Shown here piece by piece: positions 45,061 through 55,130 of a DNA stretch of 64,000 bases (position 1 is the first letter of the stretch; each line of letters opens with the position of its first letter). The notes under the pieces are model-generated. The model searched no databases and was not told where the DNA came from. It saw only the letters and a list, made by a program, of their open reading frames with translations. Position numbers and translations under genes: made by a program. This stretch comes from Tolypeutes matacus (Eukaryota > Chordata > Mammalia > Cingulata > Chlamyphoridae), in assembly GCA_026826555.1 (NCBI GenBank), contig JAKSZT010053836.1, forward strand, positions 7,865,356 to 7,929,355, in the 5' to 3' direction.

Positions 45061-46289
45061 AAATAATGCATAGAAAGTGTCCAATACATATTCCTAACGT
45101 TGCAAAATGGCAGCAGCTTTTATGACTACTATGGAAAATAATAATACTGATAATACTGCCACTGCTATGACCAAAATGCAGAGGCTGAACCAGATAATCT
45201 CCAAGGTCCCTTCCAGTTCCACCACATCAGGATTTCAGCATATCGAGTGTTCTATATTTAGGGTGCAGGGGTCCTAGAAAGGGTGTGGCAGTAGCTGAAC
45301 TCAACTATTCACGTGACCCAATTCTTCCAGTTCTTAATCAGAGATTTATTGATTTTTTGTAAAAAAGTGGGCCTTCCGGCAAGCTCTAGACACATATAAG
45401 GAAAAATGAGAAGAGCTACTATGCTTTAATGTTAGGGTTATGGGTTATTTTATTTTTATTTTAAAAGTTTCCATTTATATATATTGATATGGTTTTTATA
45501 ACAAAAATTTCAGAAAAAGAGCAGGATATCCAATTTGTTTCATACTGCCAGTTTAAAGTATATTTCTTCAATGCATTTTATTAAAATCAGCAACAGAAAG
45601 TTTTGTATTAAAAAAAAAAAAAACTATATAAGAAAGATATCAGAGCTAAAAGACCTTGGAGCTGATGGACCTAGGCTTAGTTTGTATGTTCATTAGCATT
45701 GGTTTATCCCAAAATATTAAAAGTAAAATATGATCCAATCCGCATCTCTTGCACAGTGTAGTTGTTTAAACAGAAAGTTCTTAGAACAATTTGTACCATC
45801 ATTGAAACACTTCATTTTGTTCCTGAGCATTAAATTTAATCTCTGTTCTTGCCCTGTATCATTAAACAGTGCTTTCAACTTCATTGCAGAGTCAACTACT
45901 GAGTCCTAATGCTGTACTTTATACATTTATACATAAGTTTTTCTTGCTTCAGAAATAAGAGGTGTTGATGAAAGAGGAAATCTCATAAATGGTGGAAATC
46001 CTACCTGCAAGTATAGGAAAATAAACTATGAGTGTTTTATTTAATGTACTCTTCAGAGAAATCACAAAAAGTTGCTATATTTATTTTCATTTGGTCCTTT
46101 AATTATCTTTTAGCTTTAACCAAGTGAACTTGTAAATTTCTATTTTGGGTTCAGAGAAAGAACATGGTCACTACAGCAATGAGGGGAAATAGTCCATGTT
46201 ACAAAGTTCTGGATTACACTGGTGCTCACTAGAAAACATGAGATTAAAGATGAGGCCACATAGTATAATGGTTAATAGCGAGGTAGTTA
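45061..46289. other. Unique non-coding sequence, nothing certain
   Basis: An A-run at 45610-45623 and a MIR-like end near 45190-45245 ('ataatctccaaggtcccttc'). Otherwise AT-rich unique DNA. Confidence 0.4.
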
Positions 46290-46555
46290 GTGGTTAACAG
46301 CTTGGACCCTGGAGCCAGACTGCCTGGATTCAGATCCTGGCCCTGCCACCTACTATCTGTGTGACCTTGTGCAAGTTGTTAAACCCTTTTGGGTCTCTGA
46401 TCGCTCATGTTTAAAATGGGGTTAGTAATAACACCTACCTCCTAGAGGCATTGTGTGCATTAAATGAGTTGATTCCTGTAGAAGGATGTGAATGAGTTTG
46501 TTTTGTTAGAACAGAGCCTGGTCCACAGTAAGCGCTAAGGGTTTGTCAAATAAGT
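46290..46555 (+). repeat. MIR-family SINE, near complete
   Basis: 'cctggagccagactgcctgg', 'ccctgccacctactatctgt', 'gtgaccttgtgcaagttgtt' and 'cctcctagaggcattgtgtg'. It is the best-preserved MIR here, including its tRNA-derived left side, with an internal ~30-bp insertion near 46478. Confidence 0.95.
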
Positions 46556-46599
46556 AAATATCACAAAGAACAGAACAGCCAGTCTGTATACAAATTAAA

Positions 46600-47200
46600 C
46601 CAGGAAAAAAATGCCTGCCCCCAGAAAGCTTACATTCGAAAGGACAATAATAAGCAAAATAAATTATACAGCATATTTAAAATAAAATCAAGGCAGAGAA
46701 GCATGGTTCAGGTAGGTGTTGCAGTTACAAATAGGGTGGTCCTTGAAGGCTTAATTGCAAAGGTGACATTTGAGCAGAGCTTTGAAGGGGATGTAAAAGT
46801 GAGCCATATGGGTATCTAGGATAAGAATATTCCAGGCCAAGGGAACAGTGAGTATGAAGGCCCTGAAGGCTCTAAGAAAGGAACATGCCTGGCAGGTTAA
46901 TGGAATGGCCAGGAAGCCAGTGGGGTTAGAGCAGAGTGTGAGCAGGGAGAGTGGCAGGAGATGAGGTGATAGCAGGGGAGGCACAGATCATGTAGGGTCT
47001 TATGGGCCAGTCTAAAGGCTTCAATTTTTACTCTGAGAGCCATAAAAAGCATTTGAGTAGGGGAGTGGCGTAATTATTGTGTTTAGAATAGACCTTAGGG
47101 GAACAAAGGTGGAAATAGGAAGGCCAATTAGGAAGTCATTGCAACAATCCAGGTGAGAACTGATGATGGTTTAGACCAGGGTGATAGTGGTAGAGGAGGT
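46600..47200 (-). repeat. L2 LINE 3' region
   Basis: In reverse it reads as the L2 3' end. 'caaaggtgacatttgagcag', 'gaatattccaggccaaggga', 'gatcatgtagggtcttatgg' and 'attgcaacaatccaggtgag' are the classic blocks. Confidence 0.9.
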
Positions 47201-47224
47201 AAGAGGTGGATTAGGGATATGTCT

Positions 47225-47330
47225 GGCTGGCTCATTTTATATCCCCTGTGTCTAGGCACAGTGTCTGGGACATATAGGCACTCAGTAAATATTTGTTGAG
47301 TGAATGAATGAATGAGAGATGAATTTGTCT
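47225..47330 (+). repeat. L2 LINE 3'-terminal fragment
   Basis: 'aggcacagtgtctgggacat' and 'gcactcagtaaatatttgtt', ending 'gaatgaatgaatga', are the L2 terminus, in the opposite orientation to its neighbour. Confidence 0.85.
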
Positions 47331-48067
47331 AAGGTAACCTCTCTAAGGCTCTGTTTGCTCACCCTAAAATGGGGGAGGGAAGATGATAATAGTATATTAG
47401 TGTGGGGATTAAATTAGATATTTCCATAAAGCCCATAAAGTACTTAGCACAGTGACTAAAACATAAGATAATGCTAAGATATGTATATATGCACATAAAT
47501 ATAAAACATTTTTCAAAAGGTTTGAGAGGGGAGATGGAAGTAAGTAGTTTTTCACATTTTACTTTATGTACTAAAAGGAATGAAAAAAGTACTGCAATTA
47601 TGTGCTACTTTTAACTTCCTTTTGTGCTTTTCTATACATTTGTGATATAGAAAAATTTGAAACTTTTCTATAATGAACATATCAGTTGAAATGAAAGGAT
47701 GTCAAGATCACTCAGAATTTCAGGTTTTTAAAAATAAAACATTAGAAATGCCAGACTTTTTTCTACTTCTTCTGCATGGCCTATTTTTCTGACTCTTTGA
47801 ATGTGGTTGTCTTCCTTATCTTCTGTCCTCCCCCACTTTTTTAATTGAGCTTTTGAAACTGTTACAAAATAAGAACAACCTTGTGGTTTGAAGCCTCTTA
47901 TTCTTTTGAAAGAAGAAGCACATTTCTTCAGAGTTCCTTGACTTAAAACCATTCGTCACAGATCATAATAACTATACCCGATCTGTCTGAACTATTAAGT
48001 TATCACTAAGGAAAAGTCACTCCTTGTTGGAATTTAAAAATTGAATCTCCAAACAAGTGTTCCATGC
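47331..48067. other. Unique AT-rich non-coding sequence
   Basis: No gene or named repeat. A MIR-like end may occur near 47395-47470 ('cataaagtacttagcacagt'). Confidence 0.4.
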
Positions 48068-48239
48068 TTTTTTTTTTTTAACTTTATTTTGTACATTTGA
48101 TAATTGAAAATATAAACAATTAAAAACTAAAAAGAAAACACAGTTGAATAAAAACATACATTTCTCAATTAAATGTACTGGATACATATAAATTTTTTTT
48201 GAATCATACAATATGTTACACAATATATTTGGTTCATAT

Positions 48240-51200
48240 GAACGCAATCACACAGTATTTGTCCTTTTGTGTCTGGCTTGCTTCATTCAACATAATGTCC
48301 TCCAGGTTCATCATTGTTGTCATATGCTTTACTTCTTCATTTCTTCTTACAGCTGCATAATATTCCATCATGTGAATAGACCAGTTTGCTTATCCATTCA
48401 TCTGTTGATGGACACCTGGGTTGTTTCCAACTTTTGGCAATTGTGAATAATGTGGCTATGAACATTGGTGTGTGGATGTCTGTTCATGTCACTGCTCTCA
48501 GTTCTTCTGGGTATATACCCAGTAGTGGTATTGCAGGGTCACGTGGCAAGTCTATATTCAAATTTTTTGGGACCTGCCAAACAGTCCTCCACAGTGGCTG
48601 CACCATTCTGTATTCCCACGAACAGTGAATAGGTGTTCCTATCTCTTCACATCTTCTCCAACACTTGTAGTTCTCTGTCTTTTTAATAGTGGCCATTCTG
48701 ATAGGTGTGAAATGATATCTCACTGTAGTTTTTATTTGCATTTCCCTAATCATTAGTGATGTTGAGCATTTCTTCATGTGTTTTTTTTGCCATTTGTATT
48801 TCTTCTTTGGACAAATTACTATTCAAGTCTTTTGCCCATTTAATCGAGTTGTTTGTCTTTTTATTGTTGAGTTGTAACATCTCTTTATATATCCTGGATA
48901 TTAAACCCTTATTGGATATGTAATTTCCAAATGTTTTCTCCCATTGAGTTGGCTGCCTTTTCACCCTTTTGACAAAGTCTTGTGAGGTGCAAAAGTATTT
49001 AATTTTGAGGAGGTCCCATTTATCTATTTTTTCTTTTGTTGCACATGCTTTGGGTGTAAGGTCCAAGAAACCACCACCTACTACAAGGTCTTGAACAAGT
49101 TTTGCTACATTTTTTTCTAGTAGTTTTATGGTCCTGGCTTTTATATTTAGGTCTTTGATCCATTTTGAGTTGATTCTTGTATAGGGAGTGAGATAGGGGT
49201 CCTCTTTCATTCTTTTGGTTATAGATATCCAGTTCTCCCAACAGGATTTGTTGAAGAGACTGTTTTTTTCTCGTTAGCATGGACTTGGTAGGTTTGTCAA
49301 AAACCAGTTGACTGTATAGGTGAGGGTTTATTTCTGGGTTCTCAATTCTATTCCACTAATCAATATGTCTGTCTTTATGCCAGTACCATGCTGTTTTGAC
49401 CACTCTGTAGCTTTGTAATATGTTTCAAGGTCAGGCAGTGAAATTCCTCCCACATCACTTTTCTTTTTTAGAATGCTTTTGGCTATTCAGGTGCACTTTC
49501 CCTTCCAAATAACTTTGGTAATTGCCTTTTCTAATTCTGTAAAGTAAGCTGTTGGGAATTTGATTGATTTGCATTGAATCTATAAATCAGTTTGGGTAAG
49601 ATTGACATCTTCACGATATTTATTCTTCCAATCCATGAACATGGAATGTCTTTCCATTTGTTTAGGTCTTTAAAATTTTTTTTTAGCATTGTTTTGTAGT
49701 TTTCTGCATATAAGTCCTGTATTTCTTTGGTTAAATTAATTCCTAGGTATTTGAGTCTTTTTGTTGCTATTGAAAATGGAATTTCCTCCCTAATTTCCTC
49801 CTCAGATTGTTCAGTACTAGTGTACAAAAACATTACTGATTTTTGCGTGTTGATCTTGTATCCTGCCACTTTGCTGAACTCATTTATTAGCTTAAGTAGC
49901 TTTGTTGTGGATACTTCAGGATTTTCTAAGTACAGGATCATGTCATCTGCAAACAGTGAGAATTTTACTTCCTCTTTTCCTATTTGGATGCCTGTAATTT
50001 TTTTTTTTTTTCTTGTTTAATTGTCCTAGCTAGAACTTCTAGTAAATATTGAATAACAATTGTGACAGTGGGTATCCTTGTCTTGTTCCCAATCTTAGAC
50101 GGAAAACTTTCAACCTTTCCCCATTGAGTATGATCTTGGCTGTGGGTTTTTCATATATGCCTTTTATCATATTGAGAGATTTTTCCTTCTATTCCTATCT
50201 TTTGAAATGTTTTATGAAAAAAGCATGCTGGATTTTGTCCAATGCCTTTTCTGCATCGACTGAGATTATTGTGTTTTTTTTTCCTTCAATGGTTAATGTG
50301 GTGTATTATGTTGACTGATTTTCTTATGTTTGACCAGCCTTGCACACCAGGAATAAATCCCACCTGGTCGTGATGTATAAGTCTTTTGATATGCTATAGG
50401 ATTCGATTTGCAAGTATTTGTTTAGAATTTTTGCATCTATGTTCATTAGAGAGATTGGTTTGCAATTTTCTTTTCTTGTAGTATCTTTACTGCCTTTCGT
50501 ATTAGGGTGATGTTGGCTTCATAAAATGTGTTGGGTAATTTTCCCTCCTGTTCAATTTTTTGGAAGAGTTTAAACAGGATTGGTGTTAATTCTTTTTGAA
50601 ATGCTTGGTATAATTCACCTGTGAAGCCATCTGGTCCTGGACTTTTCTTTGTTGGCAGATTTTTGATGATGAATTCAATCTCCTTGAATGTGATTGGTTT
50701 GTTAATTTCTTGTATTTCTTGCAGCATCAGTGTAGGTTGGTCATGCATTTCTAGGAATGTGTCCATTTCATCTAGGTTGTCTAATTTGTTGGCATACAGT
50801 TTCTCATAATATCCTCTTATGATCCTTTTTATTTCTGTGGGGTCAGTTGTAACTTCCCCCCTTTCATTTCTCATTGTATTTATTTGCATCTTCTCTCTTT
50901 CTTTCTTTGTTAGTCTAGCTAGGGGTTTGTCAATTTTATTGATCTCAAAGAACCAGCTTTTGGTTTTGTTGATTTTCTTTATTGTTTTCTGTTCTCAATT
51001 TCATTTATTTCTGCTCTAAACTTTATTATTTCTTTCCTTCTGCTTGCTTTGGGAATGGTTGCTGTTCCTTTTCTAGTTTCTTTAGTTGTTCAGTTAAATC
51101 TTTGCATTTAGCTCTTTCTTCTTTTCTTAATAAATGCATTTAGGGCTATAAATTTCCCTTTCAAGACTGCCTTCACTGTATCCCATATGTTTTGATAATT

Positions 51201-52030
51201 GTGTTCTCATTTTCATTTGTCTCAATATATTTACTGATTTCACTTGCAATTTCTTCTTTGACCCACTGATTATTTAGGAGTGTGTTGTTCAGCCTCTACA
51301 CATTTGAGAATTTGCCTTTTTCCTGTCTATTATTGACTTGCAGTTTCATTCCATTATGATCTGAGAAGGTGCTTTGTATAATTTCAATCTTTTTTTTTTA
51401 TTTATTGAGAGCTGCATTGTACCCTAACATGTGGTCTATCCTGGAGAAAGATCCATGGGCACTTGAGAAGAATGTGTAACCCGCTGAGTTTGGATGCAGT
51501 GTTCTGTATATGTCTGTTAAGTCTAACTCGTTTATCAGATTGTTCAATTTCTGTTTCCTTGTTGATCTTCTGTCTAGTTGTTCTATCTAATGATGTGAGT
51601 GGGGTGTTGAAGTCTCCGATTATTGTAGGGATGTCTACTTCTCCCCTCAGTTTTCCAAGAGTTTGTCTTATGTATTTTAGGGCACTCTGGTTAGGTGCAT
51701 AGATATTTATGACTGTTATATCTTCCTGGTGAATTTTCCCTGTTATTAGTATATAGTGACCTTCTGTATCTCTTATAATTTTTTTGCATTTAAAGTCTGT
51801 TTTGTCTGATTTTAGTATAGCTACCTCTGCTCTTTTTTGGTTACTATTCGTGTGGAGTATCTTTTTTCAACCTTTCACTTTCAGCTGGTTTGTAACTCTG
51901 GGTCTAAGGTGAGTTTCTTGTAGGCAGCATATGGATGGCTCATGTTTTTTATCCAATCTGTCAGCCTGTATCTTTCCACTGGGGAGTTTAATCCATTCAT
52001 ATTCAATGATATTACTGTAAATGCACTATT
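48240..52030 (-). pseudogene. L1 ORF2 (endonuclease-RT), broken
   Basis: ORF2p performs target-primed reverse transcription. Visible domains in minus-strand order: APE-type endonuclease with LQETHL (51906-51923), ITVINIYAPN (about 51690-51720) and GDFNTPL (51597-51617); RT with [15 protein letters not shown] (about 50620-50665), the catalytic FADD intact (49942-49953) and GYKINTQK (about 49845-49868); C-terminal region with [20 protein letters not shown] (about 48600-48660). Frame breaks occur at several points, as shown by the separated open segments 50446-50889, 49531-49941, 48746-49210 and 48484-48777. The motifs are intact but the reading frame is not. Confidence 0.93.
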
Positions 52031-52199
52031 TACTTCCTCCACTTTATTCTTTGTTTTTCACATGTCATATCTTATTTTTGTCTGTCTTTTTTACTCTTTT
52101 GGTTATTCTTTCTGCTATTTTTTCTTCTATACTCTCCTCCAAACCTGTCTCTCCTGTCTTTTTCTTTCAGGTTCTAAGGTTTCCTTTAATATTTCCTGC

Positions 52200-52960
52200 A
52201 AAGGTGGTTTCTTTTTTGCAAACTCTCTTAGTTTCTGTTTGTGAATATTTTATACTCACCTTCATATTTGAAGGGAAATTTTGTTGGATAAGGAATTCTC
52301 AGCTGGCAGTTTTTCTCTTTCATTATCCTAATTGTAGCATACCACCATCTTTTCGCCTCCATGGTTTCTGAAAAGAAATCTGCACTAAGTCTTACTGGAT
52401 GTCCCTTGCACGTGATGGTTTTCTTCTCCCTTGCTGCTCTGAGAATTTTCTCTTTATCTTTGACATTTGACATTCTGAGTAGTATGTGTCTTGGAGTAGG
52501 TCTATTCAGTTTTATTCTGATTGGGGTACGGTGTGCTTCTTGGACATATAAGTTCATTTCTTTCGTGGGAGTTGGGAAATTTTCAGTTATTATTTCCTCA
52601 AGTGCTCTTTCTGCCCCCTTTCCCTTCTCTTCTCCTTCTGGAACTCCCATGACATGTATGTTGTTGCATTTTGGTTGTCATTCAACTCTTTGAGCCCTTG
52701 CTCAGTTTTTTCCATTCTTTTCTCTCTTCAATTTTAGCTGTTCTGTCTTTGGTATCACTTTTATCATTTTGAGTCTGCTGTTGTATGCCTCAAATGTGTT
52801 TTTGATCTCACCTATTGTGTCTTTCATTCCCATGAGTTCTGTTACTTTTCTGTTCAGGATTTCAAATTTTTCTTTGCATGCTCGCTCCATGTCTTCTTGA
52901 TGTCATTTATCTCTTTAACCATATTGTCTTTCAACTCATAATTTACTTTTGGAAATTTGT
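52200..52960 (-). pseudogene. L1 ORF1, broken
   Basis: ORF1p is the trimeric RNA-binding chaperone of the L1 RNP. An upstream open segment (52702-52890) looks like the coiled coil (heptad-like EKFEILNRKVTELMG...). After a frame break, 52228-52650 carries the RRM and C-terminal domain with the conserved IRIKLNRPTPRHILLRMSN block and a Pro/Phe-rich IPYPTKFPFKYEGEYKIF region near the end. Expected total about 330 codons, so most of the frame is represented but interrupted. Confidence 0.9.
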
Positions 52961-53550
52961 GTGCATCTCGCTGACTAGTTCTCTCAAATTCTGCATCTTT
53001 TCTGGGGCTTTGATGTACTCCTTTTCTTGGGACATGTCTTCTATTTCCTTAGTATAGCTTATAATTTTTTGCTTATATCTAGGCATCTGATAAGGATGTA
53101 ATTTACTCAGATGCTCAATTTCCTTCTCTTTTGTTGGGATTTAATGGCAGGAGGCTGTGTGTTACCACTGTTCTTTGATTCTTGGCTTGGCCTTGGTTGT
53201 TAGGATTGTCCTGCTGGTTGCTCAAAACCAGGCACTGGACCCAGTAATTGGTTGTAGAGTCACTTCCTATGGCCTTGGGGAAGGAGGCTATAGAGACCAG
53301 AAAAAACCTTTCCTAGTTATTTTTAATTTTCTTGCATTCACTTCCTTGGTCTGCCAGCAGATGGTGATCTTTGGCAGCTCTCAGTTCAATGCCTGGTTGG
53401 AGTGTATTTGTTTTAATCTAGACAAGATCAAGGCAATAGAGCTTCCTGTCTGGAGGCTATGAGCCTTGTAATTCAAACTTTCTCTAAGACAGTTCTCCAG
53501 CCTTCTCTGACAGCCCCCTCCCTTTTCCACTCCCTTTTGAGGAAGTGGAC

Positions 53551-53737
53551 AATCAGTCCCTGTTAGTAGAGGAGGAGATTGGGAGGGTTGTGTATCTTTA
53601 GCCCCTTGCCAGCTCCCAAGGCAAACAATGGCGCCTTGAAGGGCTCTTGGGACATAGCAGACCAAATTTGTGAGTCAAAAGCTGAGTCAGCCTTAGGTTG
53701 TGTCCCTCTCTCTCCCCTTTCCTGGGGCATCCCCAAC
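53551..53737 (-). repeat. L1 5' UTR monomer, unit 1
   Basis: One of two tandem units about 187 bp apart. Shared landmarks: AATCAGTCCC/AATTAGTCCC (53551, 53738), GGGCTCTTGGGACA (53641, 53827) and CAAATTTGTGAGTCAAAAGC. Confidence 0.85.
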
Positions 53738-53925
53738 AATTAGTCCCAGCTAGAAGAGGGTCAGATTTTTCCAGTCCTTTGTTGGCTCCCAGGGCAAACC
53801 ACTGTGTGGTCCCACCTGGCCTGGAAGGGCTCTTGGGACAGAGCAGACCAAATTTGTGAGTCAAAAGCTGAGTCAGCCTTAGGCTGTGTCCCCCTCACTC
53901 CCGTTTCCTGGGGTGGTAGATCCCT
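53738..53925 (-). repeat. L1 5' UTR monomer, unit 2
   Basis: Second tandem unit with the same landmarks plus a 13-bp insertion (GTGGTCCCACCTG-like) and diverged ends. In mouse L1, comparable monomers act as the promoter; a similar role here is inferred. Confidence 0.85.
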
Positions 53926-54216
53926 GGAGTCCCCTTTATAGTCACAGGCCCAGAGGCCCAAGAATTCTAAAGTGTCTTTAGTGTGGGGGATGGTGCCAGC
54001 AGCAGCAGCCACTGGTTTTACCTCAGTTCTGTCATTGCAATTTCCCTCCTTTTTTCCCTCTCTCCTCTGGGCAGTGTCCAGCTTTTGCCTGGTATCCTAA
54101 ACCTTAGAAGAACTTTTTCTAGGCTGTTTCAGCCTGTCCTCTAGCTATTTTTCTGGAGAAGAGAGTCCCGTCTTTGTAGTCCACCATGTTCCCGGAAGTC
54201 CTAGTTAACTCCGTGT

Positions 54217-54324
54217 GTTTTTTGTTTCTGTTTTGTTTTGTTTTTAGAAGGTACTGTGTACTGAACCCAGGATCTTGTACATGGTAAGCAGGTGCTCAAC
54301 CACTTGAGCTGCATCTGCTTCCCC
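54217..54324 (-). mobile_element. DAS-related SINE, short
   Basis: Minus strand: head GGGAAGCAGATGCAGCTCAA (right end), B-box GATCCTGGGTTCAGTAC-like, then a T-rich (A-rich on minus) tail at the left. It sits 16 bp outside the L1 5' end. Flanks CCGTGTGTTTTT (left) and CCATGCTTTTTAA (right) look like a decayed TSD. Confidence 0.85.
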
Positions 54325-54329
54325 CATGC

Positions 54330-54644
54330 TTTTTAAATGGAAACACCAAAAGATAAAAAGTAAGATGTGTGGTTGGAGGTAAGGAAAGAGCAGAGATCAA
54401 CAGAAAACTTGGTGGCAAGCCTAATCTTAGGACCACATCAAGAAATAACTATCTTAAAATAAGCTCTAGTATGTAAGCACTTTAGCATGGCTCTTCCTGA
54501 GCAAAATTGAGAGTTCTTTCCACTCCTATTTCTCTTACTGTCATGGTCTTTAGCATTTTCTGTTTGCCTATCCTAGTTTTAGCATACCTGTTTCTACTGT
54601 TTGCTTTCATCTGACTTTCATCTGTCCTTGCTAAGATCCAGCAG
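54330..54644. other. Unique non-coding sequence, nothing recognised
   Basis: About 300 bases with no named repeat or exon. Confidence 0.4.
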
Positions 54645-54830
54645 TCAGTAGTTCTCAACCCTGGTTGTATATTAGGAAGTTCCTGGGGAACTTAAGAAAA
54701 AAAAAATTGGTGCCTCAGTCCTATCCATGACGTGTTAAATCAAAATCTCTTTCTGATGGATCCTGGGCCTTCCTTTTTCTTTTCTTTTTATCTTTCCAGA
54801 TGATACTCCCAAGGAGAATTTACTTTTATT
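54645..54830 (+). mobile_element. MER5-type hAT MITE (diverged)
   Basis: 'cagtagttctcaaccctggt', 'attaggaagttcctggggaa' and 'aatctctttctgatggatcc' fit the MER5 opening and centre. The right terminus is decayed and an A-rich stretch has grown in the middle. Confidence 0.65.
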
Positions 54831-54854
54831 AGGGATCTGGAAGGCACTCAAAAG

Positions 54855-54910
54855 AGTATAATAATAACAACAATGATAACAATAGTAATAGTAATGATAT
54901 TATTAATGTT
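54855..54910. repeat. (ATA/ACA/GTA)n triplet-like low complexity
   Basis: AT-rich trinucleotide tract between two repeats. Confidence 0.85.
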
Positions 54911-54911
54911 A

Positions 54912-55130
54912 ATAGCTAACATTCATTGAACTTTACATGTGCTAATTTAATTCTCAACAACTCTATAACATAGTTATTATTATTATTAATATATCCATTT
55001 TACAGATGAGGAATCCAAGGCACCCAAATTTTATGTAATTTGTCAAGCTAGTGAGTGCTCAAGCTGGGATTCAAACTGAAGCAAGTTAGCATCAGAGCCC
55101 ACAATGTTCACTACCATACTCTACTGCAAT
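54912..55130 (+). repeat. MIR-family SINE
   Basis: 'atagctaacattcattgaac', 'gctaatttaattctcaacaa', 'cattttacagatgaggaatc' and 'gctgggattcaaactg'. Full core with an internal (TTA)n at about 54976-54990. Confidence 0.95.

Larger units (their letters stand above)
48068..54201 (-). mobile_element. LINE-1, near full length (about 6.1 kb), minus strand
   Basis: On the minus strand the element starts at 54201 with GACTTCCGGGAACATGGTGG, typical of L1 5' ends. A 5' UTR with monomer repeats, ORF1, ORF2 and a short 3' UTR follow, ending with an A-run (T-run 48068-48080). Both frames are broken by frameshifts and stops, so the copy is inactive. A TSD is not clear: left flank AAGTGTTCCATGC, right flank CTAGTTAACTCCGTGTG, only partly alike. 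Confidence 0.95.

Noticed and set aside
48240..52030. Possibly active L1 ORF2 because the catalytic motifs are intact
   Set aside because: The frame is broken in several places, so no full-length protein can be made even though FADD, LQETHL and GDFNTPL are present.
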